From NCBI GenBank assembly GCA_003009755.1, contig PXUB01000006.1, positions 1-45,569 on the forward strand: DNA of 45,569 nucleotides, given 5' to 3'. Origin of the DNA: Thermoplasmatales archaeon SW_10_69_26 (GTDB lineage: Archaea > Thermoplasmatota > SW-10-69-26). Below, piece after piece: positions 17,215 to 24,863 of this stretch; the stretch's first letter is position 1; every line of letters begins with the position of its first letter. The position numbers and the translations under genes were made by a program. Below the pieces are notes generated by a model. It saw nothing but the letters and a program-made list of their open reading frames with translations. It was not told the origin of the DNA and did no database searches.

Positions 17215-17223
17215 CCCCTTTAG
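17215..17223 (+). promoter_or_regulatory. herA promoter
   Basis: CCCCTTTAG is centred about 29 bases before the ATG at 17249. It is too close to the ATG at 17231 to serve it as a leaderless start. Confidence 0.4.
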
Positions 17224-17248
17224 GGGAGGCATGGCATCCCAACTTGCG

Positions 17249-19081
17249 ATGACGGATCAGCGGGTGGGCTCGATCGTCGGCGACGTCACTACGAGCGCGT
17301 TCCGGTTCGGGGTGGAGGACACCGACCTCAACGCGACCCAGTACATCTCCTTCGACCACGAGGAGGACACCTACCTTGCGCAGGTCATCCAGATCGAGCG
17401 CGAGGTCGACGGCTCCGATGAGGGGGCCGACGGCGACCTGCTCGCCGAGGCCCAGATCGTGGGGCGTCGCGATGACAAGGACCGGCTCACGATGCCCTCG
17501 ACCCCGCCCAAGCCCGGCACGCCGGTCCGGGATGCCGAGACCGAGCTCGTGCGCTCGGCGTTGAACATGGAGGACGAGGGCGCCTTCCTCGGCCAGCTGC
17601 GCGGCCTCGAGCTGCCCGTGCACCTTGACGTGAACGGGCTCGTGCAGAAGCACTGCTCGATCCTGGCGAAAACAGGCGCCGGCAAATCCTACGCGCTGGG
17701 CGTCCTGATGGAGGAGATGCTCAAACACGATGTCCCGGTCGTCGTCGTGGATCCCCACGGCGAGCACGCCTCGCTGCAGGCGCCCAACAGCAGCGACCAC
17801 GACATCCCGCTGATGCGGCGCTTCGAGGTGAAGCCGACGAGCTTCGAGGACAGCGTGGTCGAGTTCGCGCCCGACCAGGACGCCGTGCCCGATGCCGAGC
17901 CCTTCCGCCTGGACGAGCGCAACCTGTCGGCCCGCGACATCAAGGAGCTGCTCGAGGACGGCCTCACGAGCGCCCAGACCGGGACCCTTCACCAGGCGAT
18001 CCGCGAGATCGACGACGACACGTACGGGCTCGAGGATGTCATCGCGAGCGTCGAGAACCAGTCCGGCGCCAGCAAGTGGCCGGTGCTGCACGCGCTCGAG
18101 GACCTGCAGGATCTGGGCATCCTGTCCTCGGAGCCGACACCGATCGAGGAGCTCGTCGACGAGGGCCAAGCCTCGATCTTGAACCTCAAGGGCCTGGCAC
18201 CGGGCGTCCAGCAGCTGGTCGTCGGCTCGATCGCTCAACGGTTGTTCGAGGCGCGCAAGACCGGGCTCGTGCCTCCCCACCTGTTCGTGCTCGAGGAGGC
18301 GCACAACTTCTGCCCCGAACGCCACCTCTCGCAGGCGGCCAGCGGGGAGATCATCCAGACGATCGCCAGCGAGGGACGCAAGTTCGGCATGGGGCTGTCC
18401 GTCGTCAGTCAACGCCCGGCCAAGGTCGACAAGAACGTCCTCTCGCAGTGCAATACGCAGATCATCCTCAAGGTCACCAACGCCAACGACCTGAAGACGA
18501 TCTCCAAAAGCGTCGAGAACCTGCCCGAGGGCATCGAGGAGGAGATCCGAGCTCTCCAGGTCGGGACGGCGCTCGTCAGCGAGCCCAGCTTCGCGATGCC
18601 GTTGTTCTGCGAGATCCGGCCCCGCCAGACCCGGCACGGCGGCTCCAGCATCCAGGTCGTCCGCGAGGACGTCCCCGAGGGCGCCGAGCCGGCGCTGGAG
18701 ACCGAGGCGACCGAGGACGAGGAGGTGGCCTTGGCCGAGACCGCCGAGCCCGAGTCGGCGCCCGAGCCCGAGGACCCGGTCGACGGGACCCAAAATCCGG
18801 CCATGGAGGCCGAACCCGAGGACCCCGAGCCCGAGCCGGCCGAGGAGCCCCCGACGGTGCTGATCGAGGTGGCTCGGGCGGAGGAGGAGCTGGCCGAGGC
18901 CGAGCTCGCGGACCTCTCGCCCGGCTTGCTTGAACGGTTGCTGGTCCAGATCGAGACCCTGATGCGCGTGCTCGACGAGCGGGCCACCGACGCCGAGGCC
19001 GACCAAGCGCGCATCGCCGGGCTCCGCTCGGGCCTGAAAGCCCAGCACCGTCGCGTCCGCGAGCGCCTCGAGCAAGCCTGA
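17249..19081 (+). CDS. herA: HerA-family ATPase/helicase
   Basis: A hexameric DNA-translocating ATPase of the HerA/FtsK group, which in archaea works with the NurA nuclease in end resection. The 610-aa protein has an N-terminal HAS-barrel-like region (RVGSIVGDV...), Walker A AKTGAGKSYALG at about residues 139-150, VVVDPHGEHASL, Walker B LFVLEEAHNF, and the late motif VVSQRPAKVDKNVLSQCNTQ. After the ATPase core comes an acidic Glu/Pro-rich extension of about 130 aa ending in a helical segment, which is longer than in typical HerA. No nurA, mre11 or rad50 is adjacent. ATG 17231 is an in-frame alternative but has a GGAGG only one base away. Confidence 0.93.
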   Translation: MTDQRVGSIVGDVTTSAFRFGVEDTDLNATQYISFDHEEDTYLAQVIQIEREVDGSDEGADGDLLAEAQIVGRRDDKDRLTMPSTPPKPGTPVRDAETELVRSALNMEDEGAFLGQLRGLELPVHLDVNGLVQKHCSILAKTGAGKSYALGVLMEEMLKHDVPVVVVDPHGEHASLQAPNSSDHDIPLMRRFEVKPTSFEDSVVEFAPDQDAVPDAEPFRLDERNLSARDIKELLEDGLTSAQTGTLHQAIREIDDDTYGLEDVIASVENQSGASKWPVLHALEDLQDLGILSSEPTPIEELVDEGQASILNLKGLAPGVQQLVVGSIAQRLFEARKTGLVPPHLFVLEEAHNFCPERHLSQAASGEIIQTIASEGRKFGMGLSVVSQRPAKVDKNVLSQCNTQIILKVTNANDLKTISKSVENLPEGIEEEIRALQVGTALVSEPSFAMPLFCEIRPRQTRHGGSSIQVVREDVPEGAEPALETEATEDEEVALAETAEPESAPEPEDPVDGTQNPAMEAEPEDPEPEPAEEPPTVLIEVARAEEELAEAELADLSPGLLERLLVQIETLMRVLDERATDAEADQARIAGLRSGLKAQHRRVRERLEQA

Positions 19082-19125
19082 GCCCGCCCCACGAGCGCCC
19101 ACCCGGCCGAGGGGAGGGACCGTCG

Positions 19126-19136
19126 AACATTTCAAC
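19126..19136 (+). promoter_or_regulatory. Promoter of the YdjM-like gene
   Basis: AACATTTCAAC is centred about 27 bases before the GTG at 19158. Confidence 0.5.
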
Positions 19137-19157
19137 CGGACGCGGATAGCGGAGGCC

Positions 19158-19721
19158 GTGTTCGTCCTGGGCCACCTCGGGTTCACCCTCATCGGAGCCC
19201 GCCTGTTGGCGCCCGCGCTCCGCCGAGGAGCCAGCTTCCCCGTGGGCTTCTTGCTCGTGGGCGCCCTGCTGCCCGACCTCGTCGACAAACCCCTCGGCCA
19301 CGTGATCCTGCCGTGGGACAACGGCCGGCTGTGGGCCCACACGCTGTTGTTCACGGTGCTGCTCGCGGCCCTCGCTTGGGGGACCGCCTCCCGCCGGCTG
19401 GGCGCCACGAGCCTCGGCGTGGGCTTCCACCAACTGCTCGACCAGATCCCCTGGCAGGACCCCGGCGCGTGGCTGTGGCCGCTGGGCTCCTTCCCTCGTG
19501 AGGTCAGCGCGGGCGTGCCCGACTGGTGGGCGGCCCTCCTCACCGACCCCTACCTGTGGACGACCGAGACGATCGGTCTGCTGGCCGTCGCGAGCCTGCT
19601 CGTGTTGCCCATGCTGGGGTGGCGCCCGGCCTGGTGGCGGGGACCCGCGTCCGACGCGTCCGCTCCGGGACCGGTGCCGGTGCCGGTGCGGCCCGGCGCG
19701 GAGGGCGAGACCGACCCCTAG
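19158..19721 (+). CDS. YdjM-like membrane-bound metal-dependent hydrolase
   Basis: An integral membrane protein of 187 aa with four or five helices. The pattern GHLGFTLIGARLL at the N-terminus, LLPDLVDKPLG, RLWAHTLLF and FHQLLDQIPW places conserved Asp and His residues at membrane edges as in the YdjM/DUF457 family, which is annotated as putative metal-dependent hydrolases; no substrate is known to me. The C-terminus is a Pro-rich tail. The start is GTG, supported by the TATA spacing and by a GGAGG just upstream. Confidence 0.75.
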   Translation: MFVLGHLGFTLIGARLLAPALRRGASFPVGFLLVGALLPDLVDKPLGHVILPWDNGRLWAHTLLFTVLLAALAWGTASRRLGATSLGVGFHQLLDQIPWQDPGAWLWPLGSFPREVSAGVPDWWAALLTDPYLWTTETIGLLAVASLLVLPMLGWRPAWWRGPASDASAPGPVPVPVRPGAEGETDP

Positions 19722-19725
19722 CGAA

Positions 19726-19736
19726 GGGCTTTTCCC
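19726..19736 (+). promoter_or_regulatory. ccmE promoter
   Basis: GGGCTTTTCCC is centred 28 bases before the GTG at 19759 and overlaps the end of the preceding gene region. Confidence 0.5.
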
Positions 19737-19758
19737 GTCGGGAACGTCCCTTGTCCCT

Positions 19759-20097
19759 GTGAACGGTCGCCTGGCGCTGGCGTTGGTGTTCCTCGTCGGC
19801 GGGGCCACGGTGGCCTTCGCCGGCGCCCAGCCGCAAGCCTCCGCCACGCCCACCCAAGCGCTCGAGGCCGGCGAGGGACCAACCCGCGTCAAGGGCGTCG
19901 TCGCCGACGTCGACCACGCCAACGACACGTTCGCGCTCACCGGCGAGGACGCCGACCTGCCGGTCGAGGCCGACCGGATGCCGGCCGCGGTTCGCGAGGG
20001 CAAGGCCCTGCTGGCGGAGGGCGAGATCGTCGTCGCCGACGGCCAGCCGGTGCTCGTGGCGGAGACAATCCAGATGGGCTGCCCGTCGACATACTGA
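19759..20097 (+). CDS. ccmE: CcmE-like heme chaperone with CxxxY motif
   Basis: CcmE carries heme across to apocytochrome c in the system I maturation pathway. The 112-aa protein has an N-terminal membrane anchor/signal (about 2-22), then an OB-fold: RVKGVVADVD, LPVEADRMPAAVREGKALLAEGEIV and the closing strand ETIQMG. It ends CPSTY, i.e. CxxxY; bacterial CcmE usually has HxxxY, while a CxxxY form is known from archaea and some sulfate reducers, with Cys binding the heme. The start is GTG by promoter spacing. No other ccm genes are in the window. Confidence 0.82.
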   Translation: MNGRLALALVFLVGGATVAFAGAQPQASATPTQALEAGEGPTRVKGVVADVDHANDTFALTGEDADLPVEADRMPAAVREGKALLAEGEIVVADGQPVLVAETIQMGCPSTY

Positions 20098-20124
20098 GGC
20101 CGGCTCCCGTCGCCGGACCCTCAC

Positions 20125-20134
20125 GGTTTTCTTC
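20125..20134 (+). promoter_or_regulatory. Promoter of the 123-aa Cys-rich gene
   Basis: GGTTTTCTTC is centred 28 bases before the ATG at 20158. Confidence 0.5.
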
Positions 20135-20157
20135 CGGGCCCGGGTTGGGGGTCCACG

Positions 20158-20529
20158 ATGTGCCGGGACTGTACCGCTGACGTGCGCGAGGTGCTCGAGG
20201 AGCCGGGTCGGTTCGAGGGATCGAACCGGCAGATCGTCGAGGTCGAGGAGATCGACGGCGACGACGTGCACCTGGCCAACCACGAACCGAACCCGGCCTT
20301 CCACGTCAGCCACGTCGGCGAGCTGCTGCACTGGTTGCGGGACGATCACTTCATCTGCGGCGTCTCCAGCGGCACGACGGCGATCATGACGCTCGTCGGC
20401 GAGGGCAAGCGGGCCGAGTGCAGCCGCTGCGCGCAGAACGCCAGCCAGATCTGGGCCGTGTTGAACGCGTTGCCGGACGTGCAACGCGACGGTCAGTCCG
20501 GGCTGGCGCCGAACCCGCAGGGTCAGTGA
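20158..20529 (+). CDS. Unknown small protein with two CxxC pairs
   Basis: I do not recognise this 123-aa protein. It has CRDC at its very start (residues 2-5) and CSRC near residue 84, which together could bind one zinc. The middle is acidic, with a His/Trp-containing stretch (FHVSHVGELLHWLRDDHF). It is soluble, with no signal peptide. It has its own promoter and follows ccmE by about 60 bases; no functional link is visible. Confidence 0.7.
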   Translation: MCRDCTADVREVLEEPGRFEGSNRQIVEVEEIDGDDVHLANHEPNPAFHVSHVGELLHWLRDDHFICGVSSGTTAIMTLVGEGKRAECSRCAQNASQIWAVLNALPDVQRDGQSGLAPNPQGQ

Positions 20530-20532
20530 GGC

Positions 20533-21048
20533 TCACAGACCGGGCGCGTTGGGCTCGTGATCCTCGGCCTCTCGACGGATCGCCTCGAGCCCGGTCTCGA
20601 GCTCGTCGAGCAAGCCGGCGATTCCAGCCGAGGGGTCGTCGATCGCGTGCTCGGTGATGCGACCCCCGTCGACGCGGGTGCGGGCGGCGTCGGCCGACAG
20701 CTCGATCTCGTTGCCGGTCGACATCAAAAACGGCAGCCCGAGCTCGGTCAGGTCCAGGTCGTGCTCGTGCGTGGCCGTCAGGGCTTGCTCGTGCTCGACG
20801 GTGCCATCCTCGTCGACGGACTCGGGCCCGAACTCGACGGCGAGATCGGGGAAGGCCCGATGCATCGCGTCCACGAGCTCGATGTACTCCTCCTTGCCGA
20901 GTTCGTGGGAGAGACCCTCCTGTTCGAAGACGAAGCCCTCGTCCATGCACTCGGCCAACGTCTCCGTGTCCCCTTCCTTGTGGGCCCTCGCCCACCGTTC
21001 CAAGATGCCGGTATCCATGCGTTCGTCCCCCGCGAGAGGACGTCCCAT
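20533..21048 (-). CDS. NTF2/SnoaL-like domain protein
   Basis: A 171-aa soluble acidic protein. The pattern LERWARAHKEGDTETLAECMDEGF, then YIELVDAMHRAFPDLAVEF, is that of the SnoaL/NTF2-like cone fold, a family with varied enzymatic and binding roles, so no substrate can be assigned. The C-terminal 40 residues are a charged helix. Start uncertain: ATG 21048 is used here, ATG 21018 (ten residues shorter) is also reasonable, and the longer open frame runs into repeat DNA and is not believable. Confidence 0.75.
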   Translation of the reverse strand: MGRPLAGDERMDTGILERWARAHKEGDTETLAECMDEGFVFEQEGLSHELGKEEYIELVDAMHRAFPDLAVEFGPESVDEDGTVEHEQALTATHEHDLDLTELGLPFLMSTGNEIELSADAARTRVDGGRITEHAIDDPSAGIAGLLDELETGLEAIRREAEDHEPNAPGL

Positions 21049-21129
21049 GTGTGGGTCCTGGTACTTGAGGCTGCGGGTGGGGGAACCCCGCGCTGTAAGG
21101 ATAAGAACGGGGGGGACCACCAAGTACGC

Positions 21130-21387
21130 GAAGGGACACCAGGGCACAAACGAGAGCAGCTGCCGTGACAAAGCCGCCCGGCGGCGAGTCACAGGCCCTT
21201 CGTGGCCTTGGCGATCCCTCGTATCCTTCGCGGCCCCTGCTTAACCAGACAGCCCGACGTGAGGGGACGCCAGGGCACAACGGGGAGCAGCTGCTGTGAC
21301 AAAGCCGCCCGGCGGCGAGTCACAGGGCCTTCGTGGCCTTGGCGATCCTTCGTGTCCTTCGCGGCCCCTGCTTAACGAGACAGCCCG
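21130..21387. repeat. Tandem duplication of a palindromic intergenic element (131-bp period)
   Basis: Copy 1 (21130-21256) and copy 2 (21261-21387) are about 90% identical. Each holds the central hairpin GTGAC...GCCGCCCGGCGGC...GTCAC and ends with CCTTCGTGTCCTTCGCGG-type repeats that are roughly inverted relative to the GCGAAGGGACAC at the start of copy 1. The CCTTCGTGT-type tract is a form I know from intergenic repeats in many environmental genomes. No transposase is present. The open frames across it are not genes. Confidence 0.8.
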
Positions 21388-21410
21388 GGGGAACCCGGCG
21401 GTCGCCGATC

Positions 21411-22181
21411 TCAGGCCAGCTGCTGGACGAGCAGGGCCAACAGGACCGCGACGAGGACGCTGGCGAGCGTGCCGACGAGGAAGTACTCGGCGAAGGGTCG
21501 GCTTTTGAGCTCCTCGAACCGGGCCAGCGATTTGGCCCCGACGACGAGCACGATCGCCTCCCACTGGCCGGCGAAGGCGAGCACGAGCACGATCCAGCGT
21601 TCCAGCATCCCGATCGTTCCGCCGGCGCCCAGATCCTCGTTCGTATCGGGGGCGTCGATCGAGGCCATCGCCCGCCGGGGCAGCAAGCCCTGCACGATCG
21701 CGTTCCCGCCGTGGCCGGCGAACACGAACGCGGAGACGTACAGGCTGCCGGTCGCAAGCAGCGACCACGCCTGGAAGGGCAGCCCGTCCAACGCCTGGAC
21801 GACAGGTGAGCCCGTCCAGGCCTGGCTGGGGATCTGGGTCCAGACGACGAGCAGGACGAGCACGTGGACCAGCTGGTCGCCGGCGAACAGGCCCAGCGAG
21901 GCCTCCGCGGGGTCGCCCAGCCGGGCTTTGACCCCGTCGACGAGGACGTGGGTGAGGCCGATGGCGAGCACGAGCCCGGCGACGGAGACGGTCAGCATCG
22001 GGGCGAGCACGAGCAGATGCACGAGGGTCACGACGAGCCCGTGGGCGAGCAACGGCCCCCAGCGGTGCTTGTGGGCGACCATGCGGTCGGTCTGGAGCGC
22101 GAAGTCGGCCAGGACGTGACCGAGCAAGAGCAAGGCCAACGCCGCGCCCTGGGGACCCATGCCGGCGAGCGCTCCGCTCAC
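21411..22181 (-). CDS. DUF3307 family membrane protein
   Basis: A 256-aa polytopic membrane protein of unknown function. The N-terminal helix with GHVLADFALQTDRMVAHK and the following LLAHGLVVTLVHLL are diagnostic of DUF3307. At least seven hydrophobic segments are visible. It overlaps the upstream SatD-like gene by 4 bases (ATGA). DUF3307 and SatD genes are often neighbours in bacteria, so this is a conserved pair rather than a chance arrangement. Confidence 0.85.
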   Translation of the reverse strand: MSGALAGMGPQGAALALLLLGHVLADFALQTDRMVAHKHRWGPLLAHGLVVTLVHLLVLAPMLTVSVAGLVLAIGLTHVLVDGVKARLGDPAEASLGLFAGDQLVHVLVLLVVWTQIPSQAWTGSPVVQALDGLPFQAWSLLATGSLYVSAFVFAGHGGNAIVQGLLPRRAMASIDAPDTNEDLGAGGTIGMLERWIVLVLAFAGQWEAIVLVVGAKSLARFEELKSRPFAEYFLVGTLASVLVAVLLALLVQQLA

Positions 22182-22819
22182 GGCGCGTCCTCCCCGGGTT
22201 CGCGGTCAAGGTAGGTGCCCACCTGGGTCTCGGCGGCGTGGACCTCGCGGGCGTGGGCCGCCGACAGGCTCTCGGAGACCGAGGACTTGGATCGTTGGAA
22301 GGCCTCGGCGACGGCTTGCTGTGTGTCGGCATCGCGGACGGCCAAGGCGTACCGGCACTGGACCTGGGTCCAGTCCGAGCGCGTGGCTTGCACGAGGCCG
22401 AGCATCGCGGAGGCGTGGGCGTCGGGCTCGGTGCCGAAGCCGCGGACCTCGACGCCGGCCGGCGTCGGGTCGGCGGCCTCGATCGCGGCCCGGGCACGGT
22501 GGAAGCAGGGTCCGTCCATGCCGATGGCCTCGGGTTCGAGCGAGGTCTCCAGGCCGCCTCGACCGAGGCCGAAGGCGAAGGACAGCTCGGCCAACCGCTC
22601 GTCGAGCCGGCCCAGGGCCTCGACGGCCGCCGAGGGCACGTGGAACAGGCCCTGGAACTCGTCGCCGGTCGTGATCACCATCTCGGCCGCCAGCGAGGCT
22701 GCCAGATCCTCGTTGACCTCCCCGAGCGCCGAGGCGAGCTCCTGCTGGACGCCGGCGCGGTCCTCGAGCTCGCGCGAGCCGCGGATGTCGCCGATCAACG
22801 CCGTGTAGATCCCGTCCAT
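22178..22819 (-). CDS. SatD family protein with C-terminal helix-turn-helix
   Basis: A 213-aa soluble protein matching the SatD pattern: YTALIGDIRGSRELEDR at residues 5-21, VITTGDEFQGLF at 48-59 and FGLGRGGLET at about 83-92. The C-terminal part, AVAEAFQRSKSSVSESL (about 169-185), reads as a helix-turn-helix, so it may bind DNA. It is the first gene of a two-gene operon with DUF3307. Three 20-bp operator-like boxes lie immediately upstream, one at the predicted transcription start and one over the TATA-like box, suggesting autoregulation (inference). Confidence 0.82.
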   Translation of the reverse strand: MDGIYTALIGDIRGSRELEDRAGVQQELASALGEVNEDLAASLAAEMVITTGDEFQGLFHVPSAAVEALGRLDERLAELSFAFGLGRGGLETSLEPEAIGMDGPCFHRARAAIEAADPTPAGVEVRGFGTEPDAHASAMLGLVQATRSDWTQVQCRYALAVRDADTQQAVAEAFQRSKSSVSESLSAAHAREVHAAETQVGTYLDREPGEDAP

Positions 22820-22822
22820 GTC

Positions 22823-22901
22823 GTTCGGTCGCCTGTCCGAACCTCGGACCGGTTCGGTTTATGAGTCGAACACATCTAAAGGTTCGGTGTAGGCGTCGAA
22901 C
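22823..22901 (-). promoter_or_regulatory. Three-box operator array over the satD promoter
   Basis: GTTCGGTCGCCTGTCCGAAC (22823-22842), GTTCGGTTTATGAGTCGAAC (22852-22871) and GTTCGGTGTAGGCGTCGAAC (22882-22901) share the inverted arms GTTCG...CGAAC and lie 29 and 30 bp apart. The middle box contains the TATA-like TCATAAACC on the minus strand. The first box ends four bases before the ATG. This is the layout of a repressor-controlled archaeal promoter. Confidence 0.7.
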
Positions 22902-22965
22902 GCCGAAGGCGGCGGTGCCGGTGTCCCCCAAGCTTCATCCCAGCCGCGGGCGCACAATCGGCCCG

Positions 22966-23148
22966 GTGGCGCCCATGTCCGAGGAGACCGACGAGCAAGA
23001 GAAACGCGAGCTCACGCAGGACCCCGAGAACCTGCTCGACGAGGAGACCGACGACGAGGACGTCGAGCAAGCCCGCGAAGAGGGGGGCCTGCGCAAGGAC
23101 CCAGAGGACAAGGCCGAGGACACGGAGAACAAGCACCAGCCCTCCTGA
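22966..23148 (+). CDS. Small highly acidic protein
   Basis: A 60-aa hydrophilic protein, Glu/Asp-rich and ending NKHQPS, with no hydrophobic core and therefore probably disordered. I know no family for it. A box GCTTCATC at 22932-22939 is centred about 30 bases before the GTG at 22966; ATG 22975 is an alternative start. It is followed by a hairpin, GGCTCCTCG (23157-23165) and CGAGGAGCC (23183-23191), that may terminate it. Confidence 0.55.
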   Translation: MAPMSEETDEQEKRELTQDPENLLDEETDDEDVEQAREEGGLRKDPEDKAEDTENKHQPS

Positions 23149-23156
23149 GCGGAAGC

Positions 23157-23191
23157 GGCTCCTCGAGGCGGTACGTCGACCACGAGGAGCC
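23157..23191 (+). terminator. 9-bp inverted repeat after the small acidic gene
   Basis: GGCTCCTCG (23157-23165) pairs perfectly with CGAGGAGCC (23183-23191). It lies 8 bases beyond the stop codon. There is no T-run directly after it, so the terminator function is tentative. Confidence 0.35.
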
Positions 23192-23280
23192 CGGGCCGAG
23201 CCCGCGAGGGCGGACGAAATGCCGCCGATCGGAGCTCCTGCCTGATCGGGCCGGGCCGCCGGCCCACCTCGCTTGTCTTT

Positions 23281-23691
23281 TCAATCGCTGACGACGGGGC
23301 CGAACTTGTACCCGTAGTGGACGACGCCGGACTCGCTGGCTTCGCCCAGCTTGCGGAACCGGGATTCCAGCTCCATGCCGATCTCGACCTCCTCGGGATC
23401 GAGGTCGACGATCTGGGCGGTGACGCGGGGGCCCTCGTCGAGCTCGACGATGCCCATCAGGTAGGGCGTCTCGAGTTCGCGGTCGGACAGGGCCTCGTGG
23501 ACGCGCGTCCAGGTGACGAGCTCGCCGGTGCCCTCGAAGCGGACCTCCTCCATCTGGCCCTGGGACTCGTGGCGGCAATCGGGGCAAAGCGAGCGGCGCG
23601 GGAACACGCGCAGCCCGCAGTTGTTGCACTTGCTGCCGACGAGCTTGTAGCGTTCGCTCTGCTCGCGCCAGTAACGGGGAACCTGCATCAC
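23281..23691 (-). CDS. DUF35 zinc-ribbon/OB-fold protein of the thiolase-HMGS complex
   Basis: A 136-aa protein. Residues 20-45 hold the rubredoxin-like zinc ribbon CNNCGLRVFPRRSLCPDC; the rest is the OB-fold (GELVTWTRVHEA, PYLMGIVELDEGPRV). In archaea the DUF35 protein bridges acetoacetyl-CoA thiolase and HMG-CoA synthase, so that the intermediate is passed through a shared CoA site. It is the last gene of the cluster. The start is either GTG 23691 or the ATG at 23688 that overlaps the thiolase stop as TGATG. Confidence 0.92.
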   Translation of the reverse strand: MMQVPRYWREQSERYKLVGSKCNNCGLRVFPRRSLCPDCRHESQGQMEEVRFEGTGELVTWTRVHEALSDRELETPYLMGIVELDEGPRVTAQIVDLDPEEVEIGMELESRFRKLGEASESGVVHYGYKFGPVVSD

Positions 23692-24863
23692 AGCTCACCT
23701 CCGCCTTCGAGGACGTGGACGATCGAGGTCCCGCCGGTGCCGGCCACCGCCTGCGTGAGGCCGACCTGGGCGTCCTCGACCTGCCGTTCGCCCGCATCCC
23801 GTCGGATCTGGGCCGCCACCTCGGCGGCCTGGGCGAGGCCGGTCGCGCCGAGAGCGTGCCCGCGAGCCTTCAGTCCGCCCGAGGGGTTGACGACGAGGTC
23901 GCCGCCGTGCGTGGTGCGGCCCTTGACGGTGGCGGTTGCGGCCATGCCGGGCTCGTAGAAGCCCAGCGATTCGAGCGAGATCAGCTCGGCGATCGTGTAC
24001 ACGTCGTGCAGCTCGGCCAGGTCGACGTCCTCGGGGCCGTGGTCGGTCTCGGCGAAGGCTTCCTCGGCGGCGGCCTGGCTGCTGGCGAGCTCGGTGATCG
24101 CGTCGCGACGGTGCAAGGCCAGCGCGTCGCTGGCTTGCGCGGTCGCCGTGATCTGGACGCGGGGGCCGCCGAGCTGTTCGGCGGTGTCGCGGTCGGCGAG
24201 CACGAGCGCGGCCGCCCCGTCGACGGGGCTGGCACAGTCGAACATGCGGATCGGGTCGCTGACCGGCGGACTGCCCTTGACGCTCTCGAGGCTCGTCGTG
24301 AACGGGAACGCGGCGTCGGGGTTGTCGGCGCCGTGCTCGTGGTTCTTGACGGCCACGTGGGCCAGCTGGTCGCGCGTGGTGCCATGCTCGGCGGCGTGCG
24401 AGCGCGCCATCATGGCGTACAGCGCCGGCAGCGTGGCCCCGAAGAAGCCCTCCCACTCCATGTCGGCGCTCGAGGCCAGCGCGCGGGTCGCATCGTCCTC
24501 GAGCACGTCGGTCATCTTCTCGACGCCACCGGCGACGACCACGTCGTGGGCGCCGGAGGCGACGGCGAGCGCGGCCGATCGCAGGGCCGCAGCCCCGCTC
24601 GCGTCGCCCGCTTCGATGCGGGTGGCGGGCACGTGGTGGCCGGCCAGGCCCGCCTCGTCGAGCGCGAGCACGCCCAGCTGTTGCTGGCCGAGCAACCGGC
24701 CGGCGCTGGCCGAGGCGACGTACATCGCGTCGATGTCCGGGCCACGGACGCCAGCGTCTTGGACGGCCTCGAGCCCGGCCTCGGTGATCAGCTCGCGGAG
24801 AGCCTTCTCCCACAGCTCGCCGAACTCGGTCATGCCGACGCCGACGATGAACACATCACGCAT
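23688..24863 (-). CDS. Archaeal acetoacetyl-CoA thiolase-like protein (nucleophile position is Asp)
   Basis: A 391-aa thiolase-fold protein of the archaeal SCP2-like branch, expected to condense two acetyl-CoA for the mevalonate pathway. Matches include [30 protein letters not shown], the His in ELHDVYTIAEL and GLKARGHALGATGLAQ. The usual nucleophile motif (C-A-S-G) reads ATRIEAGDASG: residue 87 is Asp, encoded by GAC. The only other notable Cys is in FDCASP. It sits between the 30-aa peptide gene (8-base overlap) and DUF35 (TGATG overlap), so the context still supports a role with HMG-CoA synthase. Confidence 0.9.
   Translation of the reverse strand: MRDVFIVGVGMTEFGELWEKALRELITEAGLEAVQDAGVRGPDIDAMYVASASAGRLLGQQQLGVLALDEAGLAGHHVPATRIEAGDASGAAALRSAALAVASGAHDVVVAGGVEKMTDVLEDDATRALASSADMEWEGFFGATLPALYAMMARSHAAEHGTTRDQLAHVAVKNHEHGADNPDAAFPFTTSLESVKGSPPVSDPIRMFDCASPVDGAAALVLADRDTAEQLGGPRVQITATAQASDALALHRRDAITELASSQAAAEEAFAETDHGPEDVDLAELHDVYTIAELISLESLGFYEPGMAATATVKGRTTHGGDLVVNPSGGLKARGHALGATGLAQAAEVAAQIRRDAGERQVEDAQVGLTQAVAGTGGTSIVHVLEGGGEL

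Noticed and set aside
15623-17248. A 1,152-residue open frame ending in HerA
   Set aside because: The first 540 residues are antisense to the archaeosortase and FN3 genes; HerA homology begins only near 17249.
21130-21387. Insertion sequence
   Set aside because: No transposase frame is present and the two copies are only about 127 bp each.
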